Positions 17,835 to 26,645 of a stretch of 64,000 nucleotides of DNA are shown here, piece after piece. This stretch comes from Rhodospirillaceae bacterium (GTDB lineage: Bacteria > Pseudomonadota > Alphaproteobacteria > GCA-2731375). The stretch lies in assembly GCA_018701215.1 (NCBI GenBank), contig JABIWH010000040.1, forward strand, positions 43,268 through 107,267, given 5' to 3'. The first letter of the stretch is position 1, and the number at the start of each line of letters is the position of its first letter. Both the position numbers and the translations under genes were made by a program. Under the pieces are notes generated by a model that ran no database searches, had not been told where the DNA came from, and saw nothing but the letters and a program-made list of their open reading frames with translations.

Positions 17835-17888
17835 CTAGCTCTCCTGGTATTTACGGATATGCTCGGATACCCAGTCCCACTGCTTCAT
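17835..17888 (-). pseudogene. Short N-terminal gene fragment, possibly of a deazaflavin-dependent oxidoreductase
   Basis: GAGGG followed by ATG opens a 17-codon frame, MKQWDWVSEHIRKYQES, that stops just before the NIPSNAP-like gene. It resembles the first residues of F420/deazaflavin-dependent nitroreductase-family proteins (WDWVSEHIRKY), but the rest is absent. It could be a leader peptide. Too short to be sure. Confidence 0.25.
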
Positions 17889-17955
17889 CGGATCCCTCGG
17901 ATGTAGGCTTGAGGTTGGTATTGCTGTTGGGATCGATGTTGATTTTGAGGGAACT

Positions 17956-17997
17956 ATAGCGCCTTTTGGCAGAAAAATAGCGCCTTTTGGCAGAAAA
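17956..17997. repeat. Tandem 21-bp repeat, two copies, upstream of the HpaB-like gene
   Basis: The unit ATAGCGCCTTTTGGCAGAAAA occurs twice back to back and is followed by the first bases (ATAG) of a third copy, ending 10 bases before the start codon. Each unit contains a TTTTGGC / GCGCC core. Position between divergent genes suggests a binding site array or slippage product. Confidence 0.75.
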
Positions 17998-18010
17998 TAG
18001 GGGGAAAGCC

Positions 18011-19483
18011 ATGCTCAAGACCGGATCGCAACACAGCCGATCATTGCAGGACGGACGCCAGGTCTATCTTGATGGCGGCGTCGTTGACGATGTCACCACA
18101 GATCCGGCTTTTCGCAACTTGGTCGCCTCGGTCGGGCAGCTCTATGATTTTCAGAGCCGGCCCGAGAACCTGGATCTGATGACTTTCGAGACCCCCGATG
18201 CTGACGGCGGTAGCGGGGGTCGGGCCAACCGGATCTGGCAGCTGCCTAATTCCTATGAAGACTTGGTCACCCGGCGCAAGGCTCTGGTCGCCTGGACCGA
18301 GCTGCATGGCGGCTTCCTGGGCCGGGCGCCCGATCATGTCGCATCCTGCATCGCGGGCATGTACATGGGCCGGGAGGTCTTCGAAGCACATGACCCAGCC
18401 CGCGCCGCCGCCCTGGGCGACTATTACCGCTTTGCCCGCGATAACGAGCTGTACCTGACCTATGTCATTATTAATCCGCAAGCCGACCGCTCGAAAGCGG
18501 CCCACGAACAGCGGGGCGAATTTCTCACCGCCGGCGTCGTGGATCAGGACGCAGAGGGCATTACCGTGCATGGCGCCAAGATGCTGGCCACTGCCGGCAT
18601 CGTCGCCAACGAAGTCTTCGTCACCTGCATCCAGCCGCTGCAGCCGGGCGACAAGAAATACGCCCTGTCCTTTGCCGTGCCGATGAACGCCAAGGGCCTG
18701 AAGACCCTGTCGCGGAAATCTTATGAGGCCCAGGCGCCCAGCGAATTCGACAATCCGCTGTCACATCGCTTCGACGAGAACGACGCGGTGCTGTTCTTTG
18801 ATAACGTCAAGGTGCCCTGGGAGCGGGTCTTCATCAATCAGGACGTGGAAATGTGCCAGAAGCAGTTCCACGCCACCCCGGCGCATGTCTATCAAAACTA
18901 TCAGGCCCAGGTGCGCCTGAGTGTGAAGATGAAATTCCTGATCGGTCTGGGCCACAAAATTACCGAGACCAACGGCACCACGAATTTTCCCCAGGTCCGC
19001 GAAACCCTGGGTCAACTGGCCGCCCATGGCGCCATGGTCGAGGCCATGGTGCTGGCGATGGAAACAAAGGGCAGCGCCTGGGGTGATTACTTCGTGCCCG
19101 ACCGGCACACCCTGTATGCCGCCCAGGTGCTGACCCAACAGCTGTATCCTCAGATCATGGCCACGTTGCGGGATTTGGCGGGCGGCGGCATGATCATGCT
19201 GCCATCATCGGTGGCGGATTTCACCAATCCAGAGCTGCGCACTCTGATCGGCATCACCCAGCAGTCCCCCGCCATGGGCTCGGAAGATCGGGTGAAATTT
19301 TTCAAGCTGGCCTGGGACGCGGTGGGTTCCGAGTTTGCCTCGCGCCATACCCAGTACGAGATGTTCTACGCCGGCGCCACCTTCGTGACCAAGAACCACA
19401 GTTACCGTACCTACGATTGGGAGCACGGCAAAGGCCTGGTCGATCGTATACTGAACAGCTATAGCCTGGACGATGAGATCTAA
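18011..19483 (+). CDS. HpaB-family flavin-dependent 4-hydroxyphenylacetate 3-monooxygenase-like protein
   Basis: About 490 residues, the usual size of HpaB oxygenase. Recognisable segments include LVAWTELHGGFLGRAPDHVAS, in pieces, YLTYVIINPQADRSK, VHGAKMLATAGIVANEVFV, VPWERVFINQDVE and GGGMIMLPSS. These proteins use FADH2 from a separate reductase to ortho-hydroxylate phenolic rings, or act as dehydratase/isomerase relatives. I chose the ATG at 18011, preceded by GGGGGAAAG, over an upstream TTG inside the 21-bp repeats. The cupin gene follows 20 bases downstream and is likely co-transcribed. No HpaC reductase is visible. Substrate unknown. Confidence 0.88.
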   Translation: MLKTGSQHSRSLQDGRQVYLDGGVVDDVTTDPAFRNLVASVGQLYDFQSRPENLDLMTFETPDADGGSGGRANRIWQLPNSYEDLVTRRKALVAWTELHGGFLGRAPDHVASCIAGMYMGREVFEAHDPARAAALGDYYRFARDNELYLTYVIINPQADRSKAAHEQRGEFLTAGVVDQDAEGITVHGAKMLATAGIVANEVFVTCIQPLQPGDKKYALSFAVPMNAKGLKTLSRKSYEAQAPSEFDNPLSHRFDENDAVLFFDNVKVPWERVFINQDVEMCQKQFHATPAHVYQNYQAQVRLSVKMKFLIGLGHKITETNGTTNFPQVRETLGQLAAHGAMVEAMVLAMETKGSAWGDYFVPDRHTLYAAQVLTQQLYPQIMATLRDLAGGGMIMLPSSVADFTNPELRTLIGITQQSPAMGSEDRVKFFKLAWDAVGSEFASRHTQYEMFYAGATFVTKNHSYRTYDWEHGKGLVDRILNSYSLDDEI

Positions 19484-19503
19484 TAGAAGCAGGGGACAAT
19501 ACA

Positions 19504-19884
19504 ATGGCCGTAACCAAGGCACATAAGGAATTTTACGCTGTCGATTTCGGCGACGGCTGGGAAACTCCGGCGGGATACCCCGACGGCATCCAGCAGAAAA
19601 TACTGGCCGGTTCGCTTGATGAGGCAGCTCGTCTGGGCAGCCGGACGCGTCTGTTGCGTTTCCAACCCGGTGTCTTCACCACCGAACCTTTCGTGCACGA
19701 GCACTGGGAGGAGGTCTATCTGGTTTCGGGCGATCTGACGGTCGGCAACGACGCCAACGGCCTGGGCGGCGAGCCGTTCCAGGCCAACACCTATGCCTGC
19801 CGCCCGCCCGGCGCACCGCATGGTCCGTTCAAATCAAATGGCGGCTGCGTGCTGTTCGAGATCCACTATTTCGACCCGGCCTAG
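19504..19884 (+). CDS. Single-domain cupin
   Basis: This 126-residue protein is a small beta-barrel cupin. The metal-site motif is seen as HEHWEEVYLVSGDL (His, His, Glu) and the second motif as RPPGAPHGPFKSN with a His. These proteins commonly bind Fe, Ni or Mn and act as dioxygenases, isomerases or oxalate/quercetinase relatives. The 20-base gap to the HpaB-like gene implies a shared operon, so it could process the product of the hydroxylase. Exact reaction cannot be told from sequence. Confidence 0.8.
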   Translation: MAVTKAHKEFYAVDFGDGWETPAGYPDGIQQKILAGSLDEAARLGSRTRLLRFQPGVFTTEPFVHEHWEEVYLVSGDLTVGNDANGLGGEPFQANTYACRPPGAPHGPFKSNGGCVLFEIHYFDPA

Positions 19885-20027
19885 GCGATAACGGCATTGA
19901 GCCGGCCGATCGACCCGATGCCCGCTCTACCCCTGACAGCATGCATCTTATCAGTAAATTCCAACGGGCCGCATTCGACTTGAAGCGAGCATGGTGCGGA
20001 AAGTGAAAACCATGGAGGTAATATTGA

Positions 20028-22829
20028 TTAGCGGAGAACCCAATCGCAACCGCTAACACTTTCCGGCGGGACACACATAGCATTGCCGTATAAGTACTGG
20101 TTCCGATTTCGATCTTCGGGTGCGCAACGCTTCACGCAAAGTAGATCGAAAGCGCAATCGGCGGTACTGCGACAAGGGGCGTACAGGTTATACAAACAAT
20201 CGCGAAAGGGCACCTCGATCGAATGGGTTATTTCGGTCCCGTTCGGTAGCGTGAGCCTCGCCGTATTGATGCGATTCGTAATCTCTCCTGGGACGTCGCA
20301 CGTAAGCCTATTGACTGTTCTGACCGAAACGCCCGTAATTCCGGTCGGCAGGCCGTTAAAGGTGCAACTCACAGTCTGCCCGGAAATGCTGCAGCCCGGT
20401 CCTTGTGCGGCTAACAGGTCGAATGGGAATGGGATGGCATCGCGGAGCGAGAATGGGCCGGCGCGCCATGGACCGGGATTCTCGACCAAAATCCGAAAGA
20501 GAGCAATGCCGCCCGGTTCCGCAAAGTCCGTAACCAATTCCTTGGTAATCGAAAGATTTTGAAGTTTCAGATCACTACAGTGTCGCAGAATTAGGATGTC
20601 AGAGGAGCCTGCACGGGCAGATTGCGGGGCGCCTGGCAAAGGAATATCGAGAAAATCGGACCTGGTCTCCAATCCCAAGAAGACACACGCGTCCGATCCG
20701 AGTGCCAGGCTGTAGCCGGCATCGAACCCCTCACCACCCAAATAGGTGAAATAGTCAAGATTTCCTGATGGGTTGAGGCTCGCATAAAACCCGTCCATAT
20801 CCCCATTCCAGGTCGCATCGACAGGATATCCCGTCGCTAGAGTGATCCAGTGGGCCTGGCCGGTTAGGTGCACCACTCGGTTGGCATCCACCGCAATGTC
20901 GAATACACGCGCATCATTTCCGCCAAAGTTAAGTCGATTAAGCAAGGTGCCGCCATCCGAAGACAGCTTAACAGTATATGCTTCCCGTTCGGTGGCGTTC
21001 ATGTAGTGCTGGCCTGCGACATAAACGTCGAAATTCTCGTCAACGGCGATAGCTGAGGCAAAATCGCCCAGATCGTCGTCCAGAAAAGTCACGAATTCGA
21101 AGTTGTCTCCATTTGAGTTGAGTCGGGCGACAAACGTCTCCCAGCACTTATGCGTATGAATTGGATCGTCGCAGACCTCCGCCGCGCTCATATCCATGGT
21201 GTGATTGGCGGCATAAGCACCGATTGTGAGCGGAAAATCAGGAGACTCGGACAAACCAGTGATCACCGCGGAGCTGTTCTTGACTTCGATCGCCAGGCCC
21301 CAATCGGAATATAGGCCGCCCAACAACGTGAAATATTCCAACTGATTCAATGCCGGAGTGAGTTTGCCCACTATGGCGTCGCTTCCGCCGGCGATGCTGG
21401 TCTGCGGCGCGCCAGCTGTTACTACTAAAGGATTGATTGGGACACCGTCGCCATGTGTTCTGCCCGTGAAGTAAAGTCCCCCCGGTTTGCCCGCAGAAGC
21501 GTCTGCAAAGGTGCAGTCAAATATAGTCGTCGTTTCTGCAGCCTTAATGAAGCTGGTCCGCCTCAACTGCCCGTTAGTGTCGAGATGGAGAACGAAACCG
21601 GCGCTGCCCGCGGTCGGTGGCTTCCAATCGAACGCCCCACTCCAGGCTGGGAAATCCGTGCTGGAAGTTCTTCCACACACGTAAGCGTCGCCGCTAACAC
21701 CCGGCGAAATCGCCGTTGCCCGATCATCGCCATTTCCGGTGAAATAATTCACGTAATCATAACGCGGCCCCGAGGGATGGTCTGGGTCAAGGCGCGCCGC
21801 GAACGCCATTCCCGACCAAGATATCGCGGTTCCCGAATGCCTTGGAAGGTCCCCTGAAAAAGTTGCTCCAGCGATCAACAATCGGCCGTCACCGTCAACG
21901 GCGATATCGAAAGCTGGCAGTGGAAGGGAGAGCGTTCCTAAAGCGAGGGGCTCGTTATTCGTACCTCCAAAATAAGTTCCGAAGTCGATGACTGGATCAA
22001 TTGTCAATGCCGAACCATCCCGCCGACCTGCGATTTCGAAGCCTACGGCCAGCTTGCCCATTTTCTTGAAGTGCACGGAGACGGCTCGTGAATCTTTGCC
22101 AAGCGAATCAAAGGCACGCGGTGCCTGGTGGACAATATGTCTGCCGTTCGGAAGTGAGATCTTCAGTTCGCCCGATTTCGTAATCCTGACAGCGCGGGCA
22201 TTCTGAAAGTTCATTCTTAAGGATTGGGGATCGCCTTTCGGGCCGATCTCAAAACGGTAGGAGAGTTGTCCCCGATCACTTGCGAGCACCATGTCCGTGG
22301 CCTTGTACAGCTCATTGTAGCGGAGAGCAGTAAAGACCGGGACATTTTGCCGCCAGGCGGAACGATCGGAACCCACATAATAATTCACTTTGACAGTGGA
22401 CGGGCGCTCAGGCGTGATCGTCACGGATTTGTTAGCATCCGTGAAGGTCAAGTTGAGGGCGACGGATTTTCGTTCAGTATATTCGCCCGTGGAGACCTTC
22501 CCCAATTTCCTGGCTTTCGTATCATCGGTTTCCCGGTCCGCGAGCACTGAGACCAGCCCGTCGGAAGATGCAATTAGATCATAACCCGGACGGCGGACGA
22601 CAAATTGCGCGCCGCGTTGACCCCGGTCTTCTATCTCCTCGAACAGAAATGGCAATTCCAATACCTCGGCACTGGGAGGCGTCAATAATCCGAACGCAGG
22701 CGGTTTGGCCTTTGCGGGTTTGACTTCAGGCCGAGTTAGGGTGGATGTCTGGCCATCGCGCTGGCCCTCGCAGCCAAGTACGAAAAGTACCAATACCGCC
22801 GATACGATCAGTGCTAGCCGAGCGCTCAT
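20028..22829 (-). CDS. Large DUF7948 / SBBP-repeat surface lipoprotein
   Basis: About 933 residues. I start it at the ATG at 22829, which follows GGGAGGGGAGC, rather than 11 codons upstream. A lipobox VLGC places Cys20 as the lipidated residue. Residues about 50-300 match the DUF7948 fold (QFVVRRPGYDLIA, VNYYVGSDRSAWRQNVPVF, IDPVIDFGTYFGG). The middle 300-770 is a series of SBBP beta-propeller repeats (DAIVGKLTPALNQLEYFTLLGG, in pieces). It is followed by a DUF11/Ig-like module (LSITKELVTDFAEPGGIALFRILVENPG, in pieces) and a C-terminal Cys-rich tail of about 70 residues with seven cysteines. It is probably an outer-membrane or surface adhesion-type protein. No secretion partner is nearby. Confidence 0.8.
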   Translation of the reverse strand: MSARLALIVSAVLVLFVLGCEGQRDGQTSTLTRPEVKPAKAKPPAFGLLTPPSAEVLELPFLFEEIEDRGQRGAQFVVRRPGYDLIASSDGLVSVLADRETDDTKARKLGKVSTGEYTERKSVALNLTFTDANKSVTITPERPSTVKVNYYVGSDRSAWRQNVPVFTALRYNELYKATDMVLASDRGQLSYRFEIGPKGDPQSLRMNFQNARAVRITKSGELKISLPNGRHIVHQAPRAFDSLGKDSRAVSVHFKKMGKLAVGFEIAGRRDGSALTIDPVIDFGTYFGGTNNEPLALGTLSLPLPAFDIAVDGDGRLLIAGATFSGDLPRHSGTAISWSGMAFAARLDPDHPSGPRYDYVNYFTGNGDDRATAISPGVSGDAYVCGRTSSTDFPAWSGAFDWKPPTAGSAGFVLHLDTNGQLRRTSFIKAAETTTIFDCTFADASAGKPGGLYFTGRTHGDGVPINPLVVTAGAPQTSIAGGSDAIVGKLTPALNQLEYFTLLGGLYSDWGLAIEVKNSSAVITGLSESPDFPLTIGAYAANHTMDMSAAEVCDDPIHTHKCWETFVARLNSNGDNFEFVTFLDDDLGDFASAIAVDENFDVYVAGQHYMNATEREAYTVKLSSDGGTLLNRLNFGGNDARVFDIAVDANRVVHLTGQAHWITLATGYPVDATWNGDMDGFYASLNPSGNLDYFTYLGGEGFDAGYSLALGSDACVFLGLETRSDFLDIPLPGAPQSARAGSSDILILRHCSDLKLQNLSITKELVTDFAEPGGIALFRILVENPGPWRAGPFSLRDAIPFPFDLLAAQGPGCSISGQTVSCTFNGLPTGITGVSVRTVNRLTCDVPGEITNRINTARLTLPNGTEITHSIEVPFRDCLYNLYAPCRSTADCAFDLLCVKRCAPEDRNRNQYLYGNAMCVPPESVSGCDWVLR

Positions 22830-23176
22830 CGCTCCCCTCCCACATATGGTCCTTATTCTCAATGCGATCGATTGGCTACATACTCAACGGATCATTCTTG
22901 CCTAGACTAAGCGGATGGTAATCCTAGCAACCAATCCGACCATGCCCGTAATCATAGGCTTCTAAGACAATGCGGCCTAAAGCGTGGAGCACCCAACGTG
23001 CCGGTCTCATCCGCTCCCACAGGGCGTCAATCTACGTTGAAATCCCGCCACCATGGCGAAGAGTGTATCGGTCAGCGTCTAGGAAATCCATGCGCGATTT
23101 TGATTTGGCCAAATGTCCGGTCATGGCACTTCTCAAGCATGATCCAGACGGGTAGCTAATTTCCGTGACGGTATTG
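22830..23176. other. Intergenic, no gene seen
   Basis: About 350 bases between the lipoprotein start and the dioxygenase remnant. No supported reading frame, RNA gene or terminator is seen. It begins a stretch to 24242 that holds only decayed gene pieces. Confidence 0.5.
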
Positions 23177-23404
23177 TCAGTTAGGTTGCGCGCTTGCTCT
23201 TGGTTCGCGGATCTGCCGGATGATCATTTTCTGAAATTGATGCGCCGGCACCTCCCAATGGAGGAAGAACCGCGTCGGCATGCCGATCCCGTCTCTCTGT
23301 TCATGTTTGTGCTGCAGAATTTGCGTCAAATCGATGTCCTGCTCGACGACCGCGAGCCAGGAACGGGCGATCGTTTCTCGCGCCGGCGCAAAATGATCGG
23401 ACCA
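23177..23404 (-). pseudogene. C-terminal remnant of a ring-hydroxylating dioxygenase alpha subunit
   Basis: A 75-residue minus-strand frame ending at TGA carries SWLAVVEQDIDLTQILQ and PAHQFQKMIIRQIR. This matches the end of Rieske ring-hydroxylating oxygenase alpha subunits (W..V..QDI, H.FHRM-like pattern). A stop lies directly upstream in frame, and no Rieske or catalytic domain is present, so this is a decayed piece. The plus-strand frame over the same bases is an antisense shadow. Confidence 0.6.
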
Positions 23405-23440
23405 CTAGCTTCGAGCGTTATTACGGTGACGTGTTGTCCT

Positions 23441-23860
23441 TCACCGATAGACCCGTAGACCGACGCCGGTGAAGCGAATTCTCGGGTTGTTGCCGTCTGG
23501 CGGCGGAGAGGTATTGATGGCCGTAAAAGTCATCGTAAACCCCTCATTCACATTTATCGCATTTCCTGTCTGGGCCGTAACTGCCGACGTCAGATGAAGA
23601 AAACTAGCCATATTGCGCCAGACACCTTCGGGCAGGGGCGGGAAAGTCTTCCAGCGGCGTCGCCTGACCATCGAGATTGACAAATGCCAGATTGAGAAAG
23701 GTGACGCAGCGAGCCTCGCGCAAACCAAGTTTCGGAGGCTCGAATTCGGGAACGTCGTTGACGTGGATGCCGCCCAGGTTTGGGGTGGCGATCAGGCGGC
23801 CCGATAGGTCGAACGTCCCAGCAGTGCTATCGGCAGCTGATATGGGACACGTCTCTCTTT
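23441..23860 (-). pseudogene. Frameshifted remnant of an unknown gene
   Basis: Two minus-strand frames join near 23630-23650. The first runs through GLREARCVTFLNLAFVNLDG to PLEDFP. The second continues as PLPEGVWRNMASFLHLTS to INVNEGFTMTFTAINTSPPP and a stop at 23441. The overlap in sense at the join suggests one original coding sequence broken by a single frameshift. The protein is not recognised and has no start codon of its own. It could also be two unrelated fragments. Confidence 0.4.
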
Positions 23861-24042
23861 TTATCGTCAAACAGCCGCACAACAATACCGGTGCCGCAAG
23901 CAGCGTCCAGTACGCGATCCGATCTTGTAAAGGACAGGTGATCCAACATCGCGTTCCCGATAGGTAATGGGCCGACTGGCACGGCATATTTCTCGTAAAT
24001 CTCAGCTGCGTTGTCTGCCAGCTGGTACTGTGTATTAGCCAT
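23861..24042 (-). pseudogene. N-terminal remnant of a SAM-dependent methyltransferase
   Basis: The ATG at 24042 opens MANTQYQLADNAAEIYEKYA, then LPIGNAMLDHL, and motif I RVLDAACGTGIVVRL. These are the first 58 or so residues of a UbiE/COQ5-like methyltransferase. The rest of the fold is missing: the frame runs into unrelated sequence and ends by 23827. This is a truncated pseudogene in the same graveyard as the dioxygenase remnant. Confidence 0.6.
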
Positions 24043-24242
24043 GCCTCATTGGCCCTTTAGAAAAGTCTCCAAATTAGCCCGTCTCCAGCATACAGCAAGC
24101 GACCCGTTATGTCGGCTCATGGCACAAGGGTGCCTTGCGCAGCACTGGGCTCTTTTCCGCTCGTCATCCGAGAGCGAGCCAAGCTCAAATTTATAGCCGC
24201 CGCCGAAGATGGAGTGGTAATGGACGTGCAGTTAGGGGTCTT

Positions 24243-24974
24243 TTATTCGATTGTTGATTTTGGTTCGGACGATTGGAGCAGATCTAACGTCTCGTCGGTT
24301 TGACGGACAAAACCATAAGCCCCGGTTAGGGACAGGGTTGATGCATCCTGCAATTCTTGTGAAAAGGCTGCGGTGGCGTCATCCACGAGAATAACCCGAT
24401 AGCCCCTGTCCGCCGCCCCACGCATTGTTGTTTCAACACAGCGGTTGGTCACGACGCCAACAAGAACGATGGTCGCGATCCCCATGTTTCGTAATGTCGC
24501 ATCCAATCCGGTCGAACTGAACGCACCGTATGTGGTTTTGTTTATCACTACGTCGTCCGCTGACGGCTCCAAGTCATCTACGATACGCGCCCAAGGGTCT
24601 GTCTTGGCGGGAAGGGAATGTTCGCCGATCTTTTCTTGCGCTTCTGCATTCATGCGTTTGAATGGAAGCGACCAATCCTTCCCGTCTTGGCTCTCGGAGG
24701 CAACTGTCGTGAAGATCACCCGCTGCCTAGCGGCCCGAAATGCACCCAATAGCCGCTGGATATTGGGAACAACCATGGACGTGGACCGGTCTTGAAAATA
24801 TTCACCCAGGCCTTCCGCCCGTCGTTCCATCATTCGAGAGAACGGAGACTGCGGGTTTAGGAAATACTCTTGCATGTCGATAATCAGCAGAGCCGTCGTC
24901 GCTAAATCAATTTCTATTGGCGCACCATTCAATTTGCGTTGTGCCGCGATGAACCTTTCATGGGCCGAAGTCAT
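24243..24974 (-). CDS. Isochorismatase-family cysteine hydrolase
   Basis: This 243-residue hydrolase has the family catalytic triad: Asp33 (LLIIDMQEYF), Lys146 (VVINKTTYGAF) and Cys179 (GVVTNRCVETTMRGA). The cis-peptide GVVTNRC loop is also present. Members hydrolyse isochorismate, nicotinamide, N-carbamoylsarcosine, biuret or ureidoacrylate, so an amide or carbamoyl substrate is likely; the exact one is open. It is the 3'-most of a run of minus-strand genes (GFA, 2OG oxygenase, dienelactone hydrolase). These are likely catabolic but are spaced by 100-200 bases, so a single operon is not certain. Confidence 0.9.
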   Translation of the reverse strand: MTSAHERFIAAQRKLNGAPIEIDLATTALLIIDMQEYFLNPQSPFSRMMERRAEGLGEYFQDRSTSMVVPNIQRLLGAFRAARQRVIFTTVASESQDGKDWSLPFKRMNAEAQEKIGEHSLPAKTDPWARIVDDLEPSADDVVINKTTYGAFSSTGLDATLRNMGIATIVLVGVVTNRCVETTMRGAADRGYRVILVDDATAAFSQELQDASTLSLTGAYGFVRQTDETLDLLQSSEPKSTIE

Positions 24975-25082
24975 AATATTTCCTTCAAGAATTGGTCATG
25001 ATTTTCTTGTCACAAATGTAGCAAGAATCTGCATGCATGACCTGCTGCATGCTTTCGCCGAAATCGCGAGCCCAGTTAGTTG

Positions 25083-25496
25083 TTACGCGCGGCCCTTTGG
25101 ATAGCTTTCGACGGTGGGGCCGATATGCGCCCACGACACCTTGCTGTCGGTATAGATTTCAATATTCGGTTCGAACAACTCCGGCTCGTCGACACTACCC
25201 GCCTTGATCATGACAATATCGGGCCAGACATCGGGATAGGTGAACAGCGGGGAACCACAAGTCGGGCAAAACATCCGTGTAATCCCGCGACCACTATCAG
25301 CCTCTTTGCGAAAGCTCTTCGGTTCGCCCTTAAGCACCGTGACGGCATCCTTTGAGACGCCAAGACCGACATGAAAGGCGCTGCCGCTGCCGCGTCGGCA
25401 ATCCTCACAGTGGCAATAATAGGTCATGCCTGGCTCGGCTTCGCATCGATATCGCACCCCGCCACACATGCAACCGCCTTCAAAAGGTGTTGGCAT
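25083..25496 (-). CDS. GFA-family (glutathione-dependent formaldehyde-activating-like) protein
   Basis: About 137 residues. An excellent GGAGGAGGAA Shine-Dalgarno directly before the ATG at 25496 decides the start over a more distant one. The GFA zinc pattern is complete: GGCMCGGVRYRC, YYCHCEDCRRGSGSAF and a FCPTCGSPLF knuckle. GFA domain proteins bind zinc and in some cases activate formaldehyde with glutathione, but most act on unknown adducts. It follows the isochorismatase-type gene after 108 bases on the same strand. Confidence 0.9.
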   Translation of the reverse strand: MPTPFEGGCMCGGVRYRCEAEPGMTYYCHCEDCRRGSGSAFHVGLGVSKDAVTVLKGEPKSFRKEADSGRGITRMFCPTCGSPLFTYPDVWPDIVMIKAGSVDEPELFEPNIEIYTDSKVSWAHIGPTVESYPKGRA

Positions 25497-25676
25497 TTCC
25501 TCCTCCAGAAGCTTTGTTGTTATTGGTGCGTTTTTACCATAACACAACATGCCATGTATTTCTGCAATTGGCACGAAGCGGACTAAAGTGGTGCGGTTGC
25601 CTGCTTCCGCTATTGCTTCAGCTTCGAGCTAAACTAATCGGAAAGGCGAACCTTTGCGGAGGGCCGACGGCGGTCC

Positions 25677-26633
25677 TCAAGCAAAGGACGACGGCAATGA
25701 CTTCTCTCCGTCACGATAATTGGCGTTCATGAACCAATCACGGTATTCAGCGTAGGTGATGGGCGGATACTTCGGTGGATTATTCGCGCCTTGGCACGTC
25801 GGCAAGCAGGACATTTCGTATTCCAGATTTGGACTGTAAAAAAAAACGGTGGCGTAACGGTCGATGTTGGTTTCATTGATCGCCATGTGTTGGGTCGACA
25901 GGAAGCGGTCATTGGTCCAGCGTTTCAGCATATCGCCAGAGTTGATGAAAAAACCTTGCTCAACCCGTGGCGCAGCCAGCCAGTCGCTGTCTGGTGGGCG
26001 AATATGCAATCCCATAACATCTGACTGCGGTAAGATAGTTAGAAAACCCGCGTCAGTGTGCGGCGCGATGCCGAATTGATTTTCGGCGCGCTGTTCAGGC
26101 GGATAATGGGACAGGCGCAAACTGGCCTGGGCCCAGCGAAAGGCATCATCGAAATAGTCTTCTGGTAGATCCAAGGCCTGGGCGTAAAGCGGCAACAACC
26201 TGCGCCCAAGATCCTCCATCAGACTGTAGTAGGCGGACAACGTTTCCTTGAAGCCCGGCATATCGTCAGGCCACTGGTTTGGGCTTTTGAATGCCTTGGC
26301 GCGGGGCGATTGAATGTTAGCGGGCACGCCGTCCCGTTCCATGAAATAGGCCGCGTTTAGATCACCCTTGTCATTGACGTTTAAGTCCGAAGTGCGAATG
26401 GTGTTATCGGATTGCGCCAGATAGCCAGCGAAAGACGCATTGAAGGCATCGTCCATCTTCTTGGCCAGCGGTCGGGCATGATAGCGCCGACTGGCATCAA
26501 CGATTTCCTCCACTCGTGCCCAATCAACACCGTGATTGACGACGGCGAAAAAACCCACTTCTTCTAAAGCACGCTGCAATCCAGTCACGAGGAGGTCGTT
26601 CGAATGCGCGAGGTCAAGTATCGGGAAGTTCAT
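25677..26633 (-). CDS. 2-oxoglutarate/Fe(II)-dependent oxygenase, isopenicillin-N-synthase family
   Basis: A 318-residue non-haem iron oxygenase. The facial triad His192-x-Asp194 (IAPHTDAGFL) and His249 (STQHMAINE) and the 2-oxoglutarate-binding Arg259 in RYATVFF are all present. The N-terminal DIOX_N domain starts with ILDLAHSNDLL and contains GFFAVVNHGV. It probably oxidises a small molecule using O2 and 2-oxoglutarate; specificity is unknown. The ATG at 26633 is preceded by GAGG with good spacing. The gene lies 12 bases after the dienelactone hydrolase, so the two are co-transcribed. Confidence 0.9.
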   Translation of the reverse strand: MNFPILDLAHSNDLLVTGLQRALEEVGFFAVVNHGVDWARVEEIVDASRRYHARPLAKKMDDAFNASFAGYLAQSDNTIRTSDLNVNDKGDLNAAYFMERDGVPANIQSPRAKAFKSPNQWPDDMPGFKETLSAYYSLMEDLGRRLLPLYAQALDLPEDYFDDAFRWAQASLRLSHYPPEQRAENQFGIAPHTDAGFLTILPQSDVMGLHIRPPDSDWLAAPRVEQGFFINSGDMLKRWTNDRFLSTQHMAINETNIDRYATVFFYSPNLEYEMSCLPTCQGANNPPKYPPITYAEYRDWFMNANYRDGEKSLPSSFA

Positions 26634-26645
26634 CAAACGTCCTCT

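Noticed and set aside
23165..23458. 97-codon plus-strand open frame
   Set aside because: It is antisense to the dioxygenase remnant, which has clear family motifs on the minus strand.
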